NCBI GenBank assembly: GCA_023667365.1
Contig: JAMPAG010000001.1
Coordinates: 470,165-514,708 of the forward strand
Reading direction: 5' to 3'
Source of the DNA: a bacterium
GTDB lineage: Bacteria > Bacillota > Clostridia > Lachnospirales > Lachnospiraceae
DNA: 44,544 bases
Made by a program: the position numbers and the translations under genes. The notes under the pieces are model-generated. The model worked only from the letters and a program-made list of their open reading frames with translations. It was not told the origin of the DNA and made no database searches. Shown here in pieces: positions 8,667 to 20,782 of this stretch (the first letter of the stretch is position 1; every line of letters begins with the position of its first letter).

Positions 8667-8767
8667 AAAGAGGCTGTCGCATTCGGCAAACATCATATTT
8701 TATACACATCCGGTTCCCGCCGGAATTTGTATCCCGTATGATCTCTGCTTCGTGCGACAGCCTCTTT
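8667..8767. terminator. Large hairpin terminator, possibly MITE-derived
   Basis: A perfect 15-bp inverted repeat (8667-8681 with 8753-8767) encloses further symmetrical pairs: ATCATA 8692-8697 with TATGAT 8737-8742, ATAC 8702-8705 with GTAT 8729-8732, and TCCGG 8709-8713 with CCGGA 8720-8724. TTTTT follows on the plus strand. It can act as a terminator between the small gene and queT. The arm motif AGAGGCTGTC resembles terminal repeats of some insertion sequences, so it may be a miniature transposon remnant; I see no target duplication. Confidence 0.7.
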
Positions 8768-8801
8768 TTGAGTGCAGCAGCGCCGATATGTTCTCTCAAA
8801 A

Positions 8802-8842
8802 CGTCAGTTCGAGACCTTCCTGACGAAAAACAAAACTAAAGG
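8802..8842 (+). promoter_or_regulatory. PreQ1-I riboswitch upstream of queT
   Basis: P1 is CGTCAG (8802-8807) with CTGACG (8820-8825). The loop is 12 nt (TTCGAGACCTTC), the same length as in the Bacillus queC class, keeping UUC at its start, AG at loop positions 5-6, and C just before P1', the ligand-contacting position. An A-rich tail with ACTAA follows and runs into the ribosome site AAAGGAG, 10 nt before the queT ATG. Tail pairing with the loop would hide the ribosome site, which fits translational repression when preQ1 is present. Confidence 0.85.
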
Positions 8843-8852
8843 AGAATTTCAT

Positions 8853-9341
8853 ATGAAAAACAAACGTATTCTGTTTCTGACACAGGCAGCAATGATTGCT
8901 GCGCTCTATGTCGTCTTCACGCTCATTTCCGCAGCGCTTGGACTTTCCACCATGCAGGTTCAGGTCCGTTTCTCGGAAGCGCTGACCATCCTTCCGTATT
9001 TTACTCCCGCCGCCATACCCGGCGTCTTTATCGGATGTCTGCTCAGCAACGTCCTTGCGGGCGGCGCGCTGATCGACATTATTTTCGGTTCTCTCGCAAC
9101 CCTCGCCGCTGCAGTCGGAACCTATCTGCTGCGCCGCCAAAAATGGCTTGCGCCGATTCCGCCGATCGCGGTAAACACATTGGTCATTCCTTTTGTCATC
9201 AAGGCCGCTTACGGCGTCGGTCCGGTCTGGCTTTCTTTTATCACGGTCTGCGCAGGAGAAATCGTGTCTGCAGGCGTTCTCGGTATGCTCCTGCTTTTTG
9301 CCCTTGAAAAATACAGGCGGCAGATTTTTGCAGAAGTCTGA
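8853..9341 (+). CDS. queT: QueT-family transporter (ECF S component)
   Basis: This is a 162-residue integral membrane protein with about five or six hydrophobic segments. It belongs to the QueT family, substrate-binding components of energy-coupling-factor transporters for queuosine precursors. Motifs include FSEALTILPYFTPAAIPG and the GGALIDIIFGSLATL segment. The ATG at 8853 follows AAAGGAG. The upstream preQ1-I riboswitch supports the substrate assignment. The shared ECF A and T components are not in this window. It converges with the gene at 9380. Confidence 0.9.
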   Translation: MKNKRILFLTQAAMIAALYVVFTLISAALGLSTMQVQVRFSEALTILPYFTPAAIPGVFIGCLLSNVLAGGALIDIIFGSLATLAAAVGTYLLRRQKWLAPIPPIAVNTLVIPFVIKAAYGVGPVWLSFITVCAGEIVSAGVLGMLLLFALEKYRRQIFAEV

Positions 9342-9379
9342 TCCGGTTTGGTTTTTCCGCAAACGGCGCGCAAGGTCTC

Positions 9380-11908
9380 TTACGATGATTCTTCCAGATA
9401 GGATAGGAACACCGCGCCGTTTGCCCGAAACCACTCATCCGCTTCCGAAATGCCTTTTTTATAGAGACTGTCCGATTTCGGATCCATCAGAACGATCTGA
9501 GAATCGTTATATCCGACGATGAGCACGGTACTGTCCCCCATAAGCGCCAGTACCGGGATGTCCCGGTTCACATAGTAGAGAATGGCATCCAGACTGCAGC
9601 CCGACAGGTCCAAAATATGATAGCCCTCCAGCGCTTCCTGCAAGATCTGAAGCACCGTATCCCCCTCATCAAGCAGATATTGACTGTTGCGCGCCACACC
9701 CTCGTAGGCAAGCAGCGTATCTAAGCATACGGCCGTCGATCTGCGCGTCTCACTGACGCTTTGCGCCGATATTGCCATGATCTGATTTCGTGTACTGCGA
9801 TTTCCGCGCATCCATATATAGTGTCCGCTGTCATCAACAACCACTCCCACCTTCGTATATGCGAGATTGATTGCATCCGCAGCATGATCAAACATACCGA
9901 TCACGCCGTCCTTTGCATACACGAAAAAGCGCTCCATCACGGCATCCTCCGCAACGGCAAGCGTCCTGTTTCCCTCAAAAAGCACCTCTTTCGGCGTCAG
10001 GATCTGTAATACTTTATTGTCTATCGTGTTTTTTACGACAATCTGTACGATCGTCTCATACTTTTCGGTGACAGGTCTCTCCAATGTATTGATTCCCGTC
10101 TCCTGTTCGATATGATTGATGATCTGGTCATCGCTCGTCTCCGCATAGGAGCCATCCTCGTTCCGGACAACACGCGACATGTTGAGCTGATTATCCGTAA
10201 TCTGTCCGCCCGTCACATAAACGCCCTCATTACCGTACTCTTTTAACACGGTCCCATTCTCGTCTACGATAATGACCTCATACATCGGAAAAGTAATGAT
10301 GCCGTAGCTGTCCGTATAAATATCCGTACTGCGTGCAACGCCGTAGATCAGGTCACTGCCCATGAAGCCGATCGGCTTGATATAGTTGCCGACGCCGTCG
10401 CTGATCTCCCTGCGCATCTGCGTATTCAGATTCATCTGCACGAGCGAAATACTTGCATTTGCGTCGCGTCCCTCCTGCCATACGAGAAAACTCTGATCGG
10501 GGGAGACCTGAAATCTTCCGATCTCCAGATCCTGCGCGATAATCTCATAGCTGCGGTTGTCAAGGCTGACTGCGTAAATGTCCCCGTTTAAGATAAAATA
10601 GAATACATTTGTCCTGCTGACATAGGAGAGCATACTCATTTCTGCCTCCAGGATCGCATAGCTCTTGTCATACGGAATGTAAATCTGCTCCTCAACCGTA
10701 TTGAGCAGGCTGTTATAATAGCAGACCATGATCCCGATCTGTCCCTCATGCCGTCCTCTGTTCATGTAACCGTATACGACAAAGCGGACGTTTCCCGTCT
10801 CATCCACGCTCAATATCTTTATATTATGCGCGTCGTACATGCAGCGCGCGTCAAAAGAGTCATCCTGAAATGTGTACAATACCGCCATTTTCTGCTCGGA
10901 CACATTATACGAATATAACCCCTTGTCATTTACGAACGCGAACACATTTCCGCCGTCCGACTCGACTAATACCGGCGCCTCCTTCTGGATGCCGAGCACG
11001 ATCTTATTTCCTACATAGGCGTCTGCATAATCCTCATCAAAAATCTGCGTCATCGTGCGTTCGAAATCAAGCAGATAAATACGGTCCACCGTATAGCGCA
11101 GCCGGTAGAATTCCTCCACCCGGTAGTAGTGCCTGCCCTTTCCCTCCTGCACGGATACAATGTAGCTCCCTGTTACGGAAGCTGTCTGGGATGCCAATTC
11201 CCGCAATGTGAATATCGGTTCCGTTTCTTTTTCCACGCCAAGAGAACCCCATGTGATCTGATTAAAACTGCTGTGGATATTGACAACGCCAAACGTCGAG
11301 TTATCCCCCTGCGAATTGGACTCCAGATATTTGATGATCTCCTGCGCCTCTTCGCGGTCAAACGTGCGCGCCGAAAATTCACGCGCAAACGCGATCTTCT
11401 CCTCCGCATGATAATCGGTCGCAAGGATGATGCGCGTCGCATAGGCGATCTCCTGCTCCGTGTCCATCTGCAGCTTTATGACCAGACTATACTCCGTCTG
11501 CGCTTCGATCAGATCCTTGATCGCAAACTCCGCATGAATCTCATCCCCAATATCCGTATACTCCGACAGCCGGCCGTCCTCGATCAGGCGCGCGCCATCC
11601 ACGCTGCGCACCTCAAAAAAGATCTGGCTGATATTACGCCCGTATTTTTGCACATCAAAAGAAAGCGTCCTGCCATCGCCAAGCGGCGTGATACTCTCCC
11701 GCAGATAAGAAAGCTGCGGAAGTTCCTGATACCCATGCAGGCAGTTTACGCGCTCGCCGTCCACATTCATATAGATTAACGGCAGGCTCGCCGGACGCAT
11801 TTCTTCCGTCATATCCGTATTTCCCTGATTCAAAAAATTACTGATGATCACCAGCGCCGCAAAAAACGTCACAATGCTGACAATCCCGTGAAAGATCATT
11901 TTTTTCAT
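9380..11908 (-). CDS. Large exported protein: propeller-like body, degenerate C39-like C-terminus
   Basis: This 842-residue protein has one N-terminal hydrophobic segment (about 5-25) serving as signal anchor, so most of it should be outside the membrane. Residues about 300-700 contain repeated beta-rich blades such as VFAFVNDKGLYSYNV, GDIYAVSLDNRSYEI and FQVSPDQSFLVWQEG, reminiscent of a beta-propeller. The last 120 residues resemble a C39-like cysteine peptidase domain: C728 in TAVCLDTLLAYEGV, then STVLIVGYND and VLMDP. The usual His of HxVLxxGY is replaced by S793, so the domain is probably not a working peptidase. I do not recognise a named family. Its start has no clear ribosome site, and the promoter lies unusually close. 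Confidence 0.75.
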   Translation of the reverse strand: MKKMIFHGIVSIVTFFAALVIISNFLNQGNTDMTEEMRPASLPLIYMNVDGERVNCLHGYQELPQLSYLRESITPLGDGRTLSFDVQKYGRNISQIFFEVRSVDGARLIEDGRLSEYTDIGDEIHAEFAIKDLIEAQTEYSLVIKLQMDTEQEIAYATRIILATDYHAEEKIAFAREFSARTFDREEAQEIIKYLESNSQGDNSTFGVVNIHSSFNQITWGSLGVEKETEPIFTLRELASQTASVTGSYIVSVQEGKGRHYYRVEEFYRLRYTVDRIYLLDFERTMTQIFDEDYADAYVGNKIVLGIQKEAPVLVESDGGNVFAFVNDKGLYSYNVSEQKMAVLYTFQDDSFDARCMYDAHNIKILSVDETGNVRFVVYGYMNRGRHEGQIGIMVCYYNSLLNTVEEQIYIPYDKSYAILEAEMSMLSYVSRTNVFYFILNGDIYAVSLDNRSYEIIAQDLEIGRFQVSPDQSFLVWQEGRDANASISLVQMNLNTQMRREISDGVGNYIKPIGFMGSDLIYGVARSTDIYTDSYGIITFPMYEVIIVDENGTVLKEYGNEGVYVTGGQITDNQLNMSRVVRNEDGSYAETSDDQIINHIEQETGINTLERPVTEKYETIVQIVVKNTIDNKVLQILTPKEVLFEGNRTLAVAEDAVMERFFVYAKDGVIGMFDHAADAINLAYTKVGVVVDDSGHYIWMRGNRSTRNQIMAISAQSVSETRRSTAVCLDTLLAYEGVARNSQYLLDEGDTVLQILQEALEGYHILDLSGCSLDAILYYVNRDIPVLALMGDSTVLIVGYNDSQIVLMDPKSDSLYKKGISEADEWFRANGAVFLSYLEESS

Positions 11909-11914
11909 GCTCTT

Positions 11915-11943
11915 ATTTTATGCCATATTTGGTAATTTCACAA
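11915..11943 (-). promoter_or_regulatory. Sigma-A promoter very close to the propeller-protein start
   Basis: TTGTGA, 17-nt spacer, TAAAAT on the minus strand. Only 6 nt separate the -10 from the ATG at 11908, so the transcript may be leaderless. Confidence 0.5.
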
Positions 11944-12016
11944 TACAAAAATCATCCTTCGTATAGGAAACACCGCGACGCATTCCATCACGCCTGCGTC
12001 TTCTCCCGCAACCGCG

Positions 12017-12481
12017 TCAGATGCCGCTCACTCCGTAGAACTTCGATAAGTCCATGCCCGCGCCGTGCCGCCTTTTTGCAATCTCATAAATCAAAAGCAC
12101 ATACACGAGCTCCTCCCTGTATCGGGAATCCGCCGGCATCGTCTGATTCTCATTGCCCGCCGCCTCCTCCTTTTCGATCATCTGTGTAAGGTCATGCGCC
12201 AGACGCTGCAGGCGCAGTCTGTCAGGATATTCGTCATAGATCATGCTTCCCTTATAATCCAGACGGTCCACGGCGGATGCGATCTTTGCCGCATAGCGTC
12301 TTGCCAGTTCCGGGAACATCTCCTGTAAATACTGCAAATCCTCCTTCACATCCGTCCCCTGCGCCATATAGAGCGGCAGACCGCCGTTCATGGCATAGGG
12401 CTGCAGATAGGGCGCCTGATACGCCGGCATATGGTATGTCTGATAAAACGGTACGATTCGATGCTGTTCCATCTGATCCAT
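12017..12481 (-). CDS. Conserved-looking small cytoplasmic protein, unknown function
   Basis: This is a 154-residue protein without signal peptide or membrane segment. A Tyr/Pro/Gln-rich N-terminus (YQTYHMPAYQAPYLQPY) is followed by a mostly helical region (DLQYLQEMFPELARRYAAKI, then KGSMIYDEYPDRLRL). I do not recognise a named family and assign no function. The ATG at 12481 has AGGGG about 4 nt upstream. It lies 108 nt upstream of the propeller-protein gene on the same strand, and that gene appears to have its own promoter. Confidence 0.75.
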   Translation of the reverse strand: MDQMEQHRIVPFYQTYHMPAYQAPYLQPYAMNGGLPLYMAQGTDVKEDLQYLQEMFPELARRYAAKIASAVDRLDYKGSMIYDEYPDRLRLQRLAHDLTQMIEKEEAAGNENQTMPADSRYREELVYVLLIYEIAKRRHGAGMDLSKFYGVSGI

Positions 12482-12533
12482 CCCCTGTTATTCAATGAAA
12501 GAGTCCATAAGACTCGTTTTCTACTATAATATG

Positions 12534-12576
12534 AAAAAATCCTCTTTCGCGTACCGTACGCCAAAGAGGATTTTTC
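12534..12576 (-). terminator. Intrinsic terminator of the atp operon
   Basis: AAATCCTCTTT and AAAGAGGATTT pair around a GCGTAC/GTACGC-type inner stem, with T-runs on both strands. It lies 74 nt after the atpC stop and works in the minus direction; it may be bidirectional. Confidence 0.85.
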
Positions 12577-12649
12577 TTAATTTCACGGGAACCGTCCCCA
12601 TGAAGAATCGTATTTACTTCATATCTGCCATAATCCGCCAAAAGAACAC

Positions 12650-13054
12650 CTACCGGACTGTCGAAATACGCGCGATCGAACGTAAAAGCGCTGTCTCGGC
12701 ACGCGCAATATCCGTCTTGGGATCTTTTTCGGAAAGGCGCTTTTCGGCGCGTTCCTTTGCTGCCTCCGCTCTCTCTAAGTCGATCTCGTCAGGCCACTCA
12801 ACAATCTCCGCAAGAATTGTAATCCGATCCTTTAAGATCTCCACAAATCCTGCATGAAGCGCCGCCGTCTTCTGTTCATCCCCGTCCGTAATGTAGAGAA
12901 TGCCCGGCTTAAGGATCATCGTCATCGGGATGTGGTTCTTATAGATCCCGACCTCGCCTTCCGTCGTATTAAACTCGACCATCGTTGCCAGTCCATCGTA
13001 GAAAACGCGATCCGGCGTGATAATTTTGATAACAAAACGATTATCTTCTGCCAT
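12650..13054 (-). CDS. atpC: F1Fo ATP synthase subunit epsilon
   Basis: This 134-residue protein is the epsilon subunit of the F1 central stalk, which couples rotation to catalysis and inhibits ATP hydrolysis. The N-terminal beta-sandwich shows ITPDRVFYDG, GEVGIYKNH and LHAGFVEI. A C-terminal helical hairpin is rich in Ala, Glu and Arg. It is last in the operon, 27 nt after atpD. Confidence 0.96.
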   Translation of the reverse strand: MAEDNRFVIKIITPDRVFYDGLATMVEFNTTEGEVGIYKNHIPMTMILKPGILYITDGDEQKTAALHAGFVEILKDRITILAEIVEWPDEIDLERAEAAKERAEKRLSEKDPKTDIARAETALLRSIARISTVR

Positions 13055-13081
13055 ACAGCCACCTCAATCCTGATTCCGTGA

Positions 13082-15416
<2,335 letters not shown>

Positions 15417-15442
15417 TGCATTTCACCGCCTTCCCAAGCGCC

Positions 15443-16951
<1,509 letters not shown>

Positions 16952-16999
16952 TCATCTGCACCTTTCTTTTTTTCTTATATTCCTTTATCACGCTTTTGT

Positions 17000-17548
17000 T
17001 TAAGCAAGCTGGATCTTCATCAGACTTCGCTCCATATCGCTTAACTTGGAGCGGATACTGCTGTCAACCACACGGTCTCCGATGCGGATGACCATACCGC
17101 CGATCAGGTCGGTGCGCACCTCGTAGTGCATTTCCACCTGACGGTAGCCGGTTGTCTCTAAAAGTTTCCCTTCCACCTGCTTTTTCTGTTCGTCCGTCAA
17201 AGCAACCGCCGACTTTACATAAGCGACACCGATCCCTTTATACTCCTTCATCTTATCAACGAAGCCTTCCAGGATCTGCTCTATATTTCCGTAGCGGTTT
17301 TTCTCGACGATCACGGTAAGAAAGCCCAGCATATCCGCGCTGATACGACCCTCAAAGATCGCTTTCAGCGTAGAAAGCTTTTCTTCCCTTCCGATCTTGG
17401 GATGATTCATCATCTGATTCAGCTCAGGATTCTCCTGCAATACCAAAAGAAGCCCCTGTGCCTCCTCTAAGAACTGCTCCTCCCGATGCTCATCAAGCGC
17501 AAGCTCAAACAGCGCTTCCGCATATGTCCCTGAAATCAGCTTAGCCAT
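17000..17548 (-). CDS. atpH: F1Fo ATP synthase subunit delta
   Basis: This 182-residue peripheral-stalk protein links F1 alpha to subunit b (OSCP/delta family). The N-terminal helical domain begins TYAEALFELALDE, and the C-terminal part has RTDLIGGMVIRIGDRVVDSSIRSKL, the family signature. It overlaps the 3' end of atpF by 13 nt, which implies coupled translation. Confidence 0.95.
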   Translation of the reverse strand: MAKLISGTYAEALFELALDEHREEQFLEEAQGLLLVLQENPELNQMMNHPKIGREEKLSTLKAIFEGRISADMLGFLTVIVEKNRYGNIEQILEGFVDKMKEYKGIGVAYVKSAVALTDEQKKQVEGKLLETTGYRQVEMHYEVRTDLIGGMVIRIGDRVVDSSIRSKLSDMERSLMKIQLA

Positions 17549-18105
17549 GTGCCTTCACCCATTTCCTTTAATGTCTCATCGATCAGGCTGTTCTGGATCG
17601 TCGTGTCGATATTGGCGGCAACAACCTTAGACGCCATCGCCGACGCGATCGTGATCATTTCTCTCTTGATCTCGTCCGCCGCTTTCTGCTTCTCAAGCTC
17701 CGCCTCCGTTCTCGCCCGTTCCAAAATCGCCGCAGCTTCCTCTTTCGCCTGCGCAATGATCCGGTTTTCATTTTCCAAACCGCGCTTCCTTGCGTCCGCT
17801 AAAATCGCTTCCGCTTCCTTGTCCACGCTTTTCAGTTTTTCTTCGTATTCCGCTTTCATTGCCGCGGCATCGGTCTTATCCTTCTGCGCACTTTCAATGT
17901 CGTCCGCGATCTTTGCACTGCGGCTCGATAACATCTTTCTGACCGGATTAAAAAGAAAACGCGACAAAAATAAAAATAAGACAAATACGGCAATGATCGT
18001 GAGAACAGAATCCGTTATCAACTGCAGATCAAGATTGAACAGACGGCGCATCGTACCGCTTCCCGCATCTGCTAACATGATTCCTGCATTTATCACTGTC
18101 TGCAA
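17536..18105 (-). CDS. atpF: F1Fo ATP synthase subunit b (TTG start)
   Basis: This 189-residue peripheral-stalk subunit has one membrane helix (about 28-50, SVLTIIAVFVLFLFLSRFL) followed by a long charged coiled coil rich in Ala, Glu and Lys. The start is TTG at 18105 with GGAGG 7 nt upstream; the next in-frame ATG (MLADAG) lacks a comparable site. It is separated from atpE by about 148 nt of hairpin-rich sequence, long for an atp operon, which could set the ratio of one c ring to two b subunits. Confidence 0.93.
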   Translation of the reverse strand: MQTVINAGIMLADAGSGTMRRLFNLDLQLITDSVLTIIAVFVLFLFLSRFLFNPVRKMLSSRSAKIADDIESAQKDKTDAAAMKAEYEEKLKSVDKEAEAILADARKRGLENENRIIAQAKEEAAAILERARTEAELEKQKAADEIKREMITIASAMASKVVAANIDTTIQNSLIDETLKEMGEGTWLS

Positions 18106-18205
18106 CTGACTGCCTCCTCTCTCCTACCATAACTTGAGGGGCTTTTTCCGCCCCGGAAGACTTCGCTCCGGCAAAAGTCTTTTTCCGCCGGAAATCTCCG
18201 TCCCA

Positions 18206-19283
<1,078 letters not shown>

Positions 19284-19299
19284 ATTTTCACCTCCTTGT

Positions 19300-19731
19300 T
19301 CAAATATCATATTGCTCCGAGTCCGGGATCGGAGGCGCCGGTTCCGGATCGGGGTATTTCTTAACCGTAATGCGGTGGATCGCGGGCTGGAGATAAGCTC
19401 CGATCTTCAAGCCCATGATTCCCAAAAAAGCTGTGAGCGGATTCGCGATCCGCGTAAACAGGATCGTAAATAATACCGCTGCGACCGCAAAATACCGGAG
19501 AAGCGCCTGCAGTGTCACTTTTCGCACGGCTGCTTTCTGCGGCAGTCCCAAATATCTGTCAAATGTCCACGACATATGATACGCCATGCCAAGCGCTGTC
19601 AGCATACCGAGCAGCAGCCCGAACGCGCACGAGCTCTTCTGCGGAACAAACCAGATCCCGATCGCAAGACAGATCAGATCGAACAGCACAATACCGCACA
19701 TCATTTCCAAAAGCGTGCGGTTACATCCCAT
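19300..19731 (-). CDS. ATP synthase subunit I-like membrane protein
   Basis: This protein has about 143 residues from ATG 19731, which follows GAGGAG and overlaps the end of the upstream atpZ-like gene by 11 nt (ATGGGATGTAA). An alternative ATG is at 19761. Four hydrophobic segments are visible (GIVLFDLICLAIGIWF, GLLLGMLTALGMAYHM, YFAVAAVLFTILF, AFLGIMGLKIGAYL). Position and topology fit AtpI, a small membrane protein that aids c-ring assembly and ion supply. A Pro/Asp/Glu-rich C-terminal tail is present. Confidence 0.8.
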   Translation of the reverse strand: MGCNRTLLEMMCGIVLFDLICLAIGIWFVPQKSSCAFGLLLGMLTALGMAYHMSWTFDRYLGLPQKAAVRKVTLQALLRYFAVAAVLFTILFTRIANPLTAFLGIMGLKIGAYLQPAIHRITVKKYPDPEPAPPIPDSEQYDI

Positions 19732-20059
19732 TCTGCTCCTCGTCCTGCTTTCCTTTTCCATCCCGGTCCGCTCCTTTTCCCCGTCTGCCGCTGTCCCTGC
19801 CGTAAATCTTTCTCGCAAGCTTATAGATATTCGTAAAGCCCGCCAGCGCTCCCATGAAAAAAAGAATGATTACCCAATAGGAAGTTCCCGCCTTCCGGTC
19901 GATCCACAGCCCCAGAAACAGACACATAAAAATAGGGACGATCATATGAATGCCGAACTGCATGACGAGCGCAAGCGCTTCCAACACCCTGCCGTCATTG
20001 CGCTTATGTCCGGCCGATCCTTTGCTGTTTTTCTGCCCGCTTCCGTCAGTGCCGCCCAA
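19721..20059 (-). CDS. AtpZ-like / AtpI-type small membrane protein (TTG start)
   Basis: This 112-residue protein has two membrane helices (ALVMQFGIHMIVPIFMCLFLGLW and YWVIILFFMGALAGFTNIYKLA), the pattern of AtpZ/putative F0F1-ATPase subunit I. A basic, Gly-rich C-terminal tail is present. Within the open frame the only usable start is TTG at 20059, with AGAGGA about 10 nt upstream, because an in-frame stop lies just before. It is first in the atp operon, 55 nt after the promoter -10. Confidence 0.78.
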   Translation of the reverse strand: MGGTDGSGQKNSKGSAGHKRNDGRVLEALALVMQFGIHMIVPIFMCLFLGLWIDRKAGTSYWVIILFFMGALAGFTNIYKLARKIYGRDSGRRGKGADRDGKGKQDEEQNGM

Positions 20060-20113
20060 ATCCGGTACTTCCTCTCTGAACGCATACCCCGCAAGGGCAT
20101 GTCATAATTTATA

Positions 20114-20142
20114 ATTATACCTATTTTTGCCAACTATATCAA
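20114..20142 (-). promoter_or_regulatory. Sigma-A promoter of the atp operon
   Basis: TTGATA, 17-nt spacer, TATAAT on the minus strand, about 55 nt before the first gene. It is divergent from the DUF402 promoter 20 nt away. Confidence 0.85.
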
Positions 20143-20161
20143 GCCAAAACCATTATTTTCA

Positions 20162-20190
20162 TTGACTTTTTTGTTTGTTTCCTGTACCAT
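20162..20190 (+). promoter_or_regulatory. Sigma-A promoter of the DUF402 gene
   Basis: TTGACT, 17-nt spacer, TACCAT on the plus strand, 50 nt before the ATG at 20240. Confidence 0.65.
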
Positions 20191-20239
20191 TCTTTCCATG
20201 TAACCATTTCCGACTTTTGTAACAGGAACAGGAGTATTT

Positions 20240-20782
20240 ATGGAAAAACCGATTTTATACCGCAGGCGTCTGATACCGGATGAGTGCATTTCTTTGGAGG
20301 ACGATGTGATCCTTCGATGCGACAGCGACATGGTCGTCACGTCATGGAACACGTTCCGCCCCAAAAAAGACTTTGATCACGGCGCATCCGTCTATTACCT
20401 TAAAAAAGGAATCAAAGTCAGCAAATTTTTAAGAAACGACGGCTCTTTGGCATTTTGGTACTGCGACATCGTCGATTACGAATACGGCAATGCAGAAAGC
20501 GTCATGTCCGCCGGCAGCGCGGATCGTGAAGCCGCCGCAAAAGAGCCGGACAAGCCGCAGAAATACGACCGTCTCACCTGTATCGATCTGCTGGCGGACG
20601 TCATCGTCTTCCCCGACGGTTTTGTAAAGGTCGTCGATCTCGATGAACTTGCAGAAGCCGCAGAACACGGTCTGATCAGCGAGCAGACGCTCCACAGTAT
20701 TCTTCTGCGCGTCAATGAACTGCTCCAAACGATCTACAACGGCGATTTTGAAACCCTGACCGCACCGCTAGAACAAACCTAA
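20240..20782 (+). CDS. DUF402-family protein
   Basis: This 180-residue cytoplasmic protein contains the DUF402 core: FWYCDIVDYEY, then LTCIDLLADVIVFPDGFVKV and the VDLDELAEAAEHGLIS segment. Some DUF402 proteins hydrolyse nucleoside tri- or diphosphates or bind RNA; the exact role of this one is not clear. The start follows CAGGAG. Its stop TAA (20780-20782) overlaps the stop TAG of the converging sleB-like gene (20779-20781), and no terminator is visible between them. Confidence 0.85.
   Translation: MEKPILYRRRLIPDECISLEDDVILRCDSDMVVTSWNTFRPKKDFDHGASVYYLKKGIKVSKFLRNDGSLAFWYCDIVDYEYGNAESVMSAGSADREAAAKEPDKPQKYDRLTCIDLLADVIVFPDGFVKVVDLDELAEAAEHGLISEQTLHSILLRVNELLQTIYNGDFETLTAPLEQT

Noticed and set aside
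12584-12600. ACGGGAACCGTCCCC motif near the atp terminator
   Set aside because: It forms only a 4-bp stem and occurs once here; it could be a dispersed repeat, but the window gives no support.
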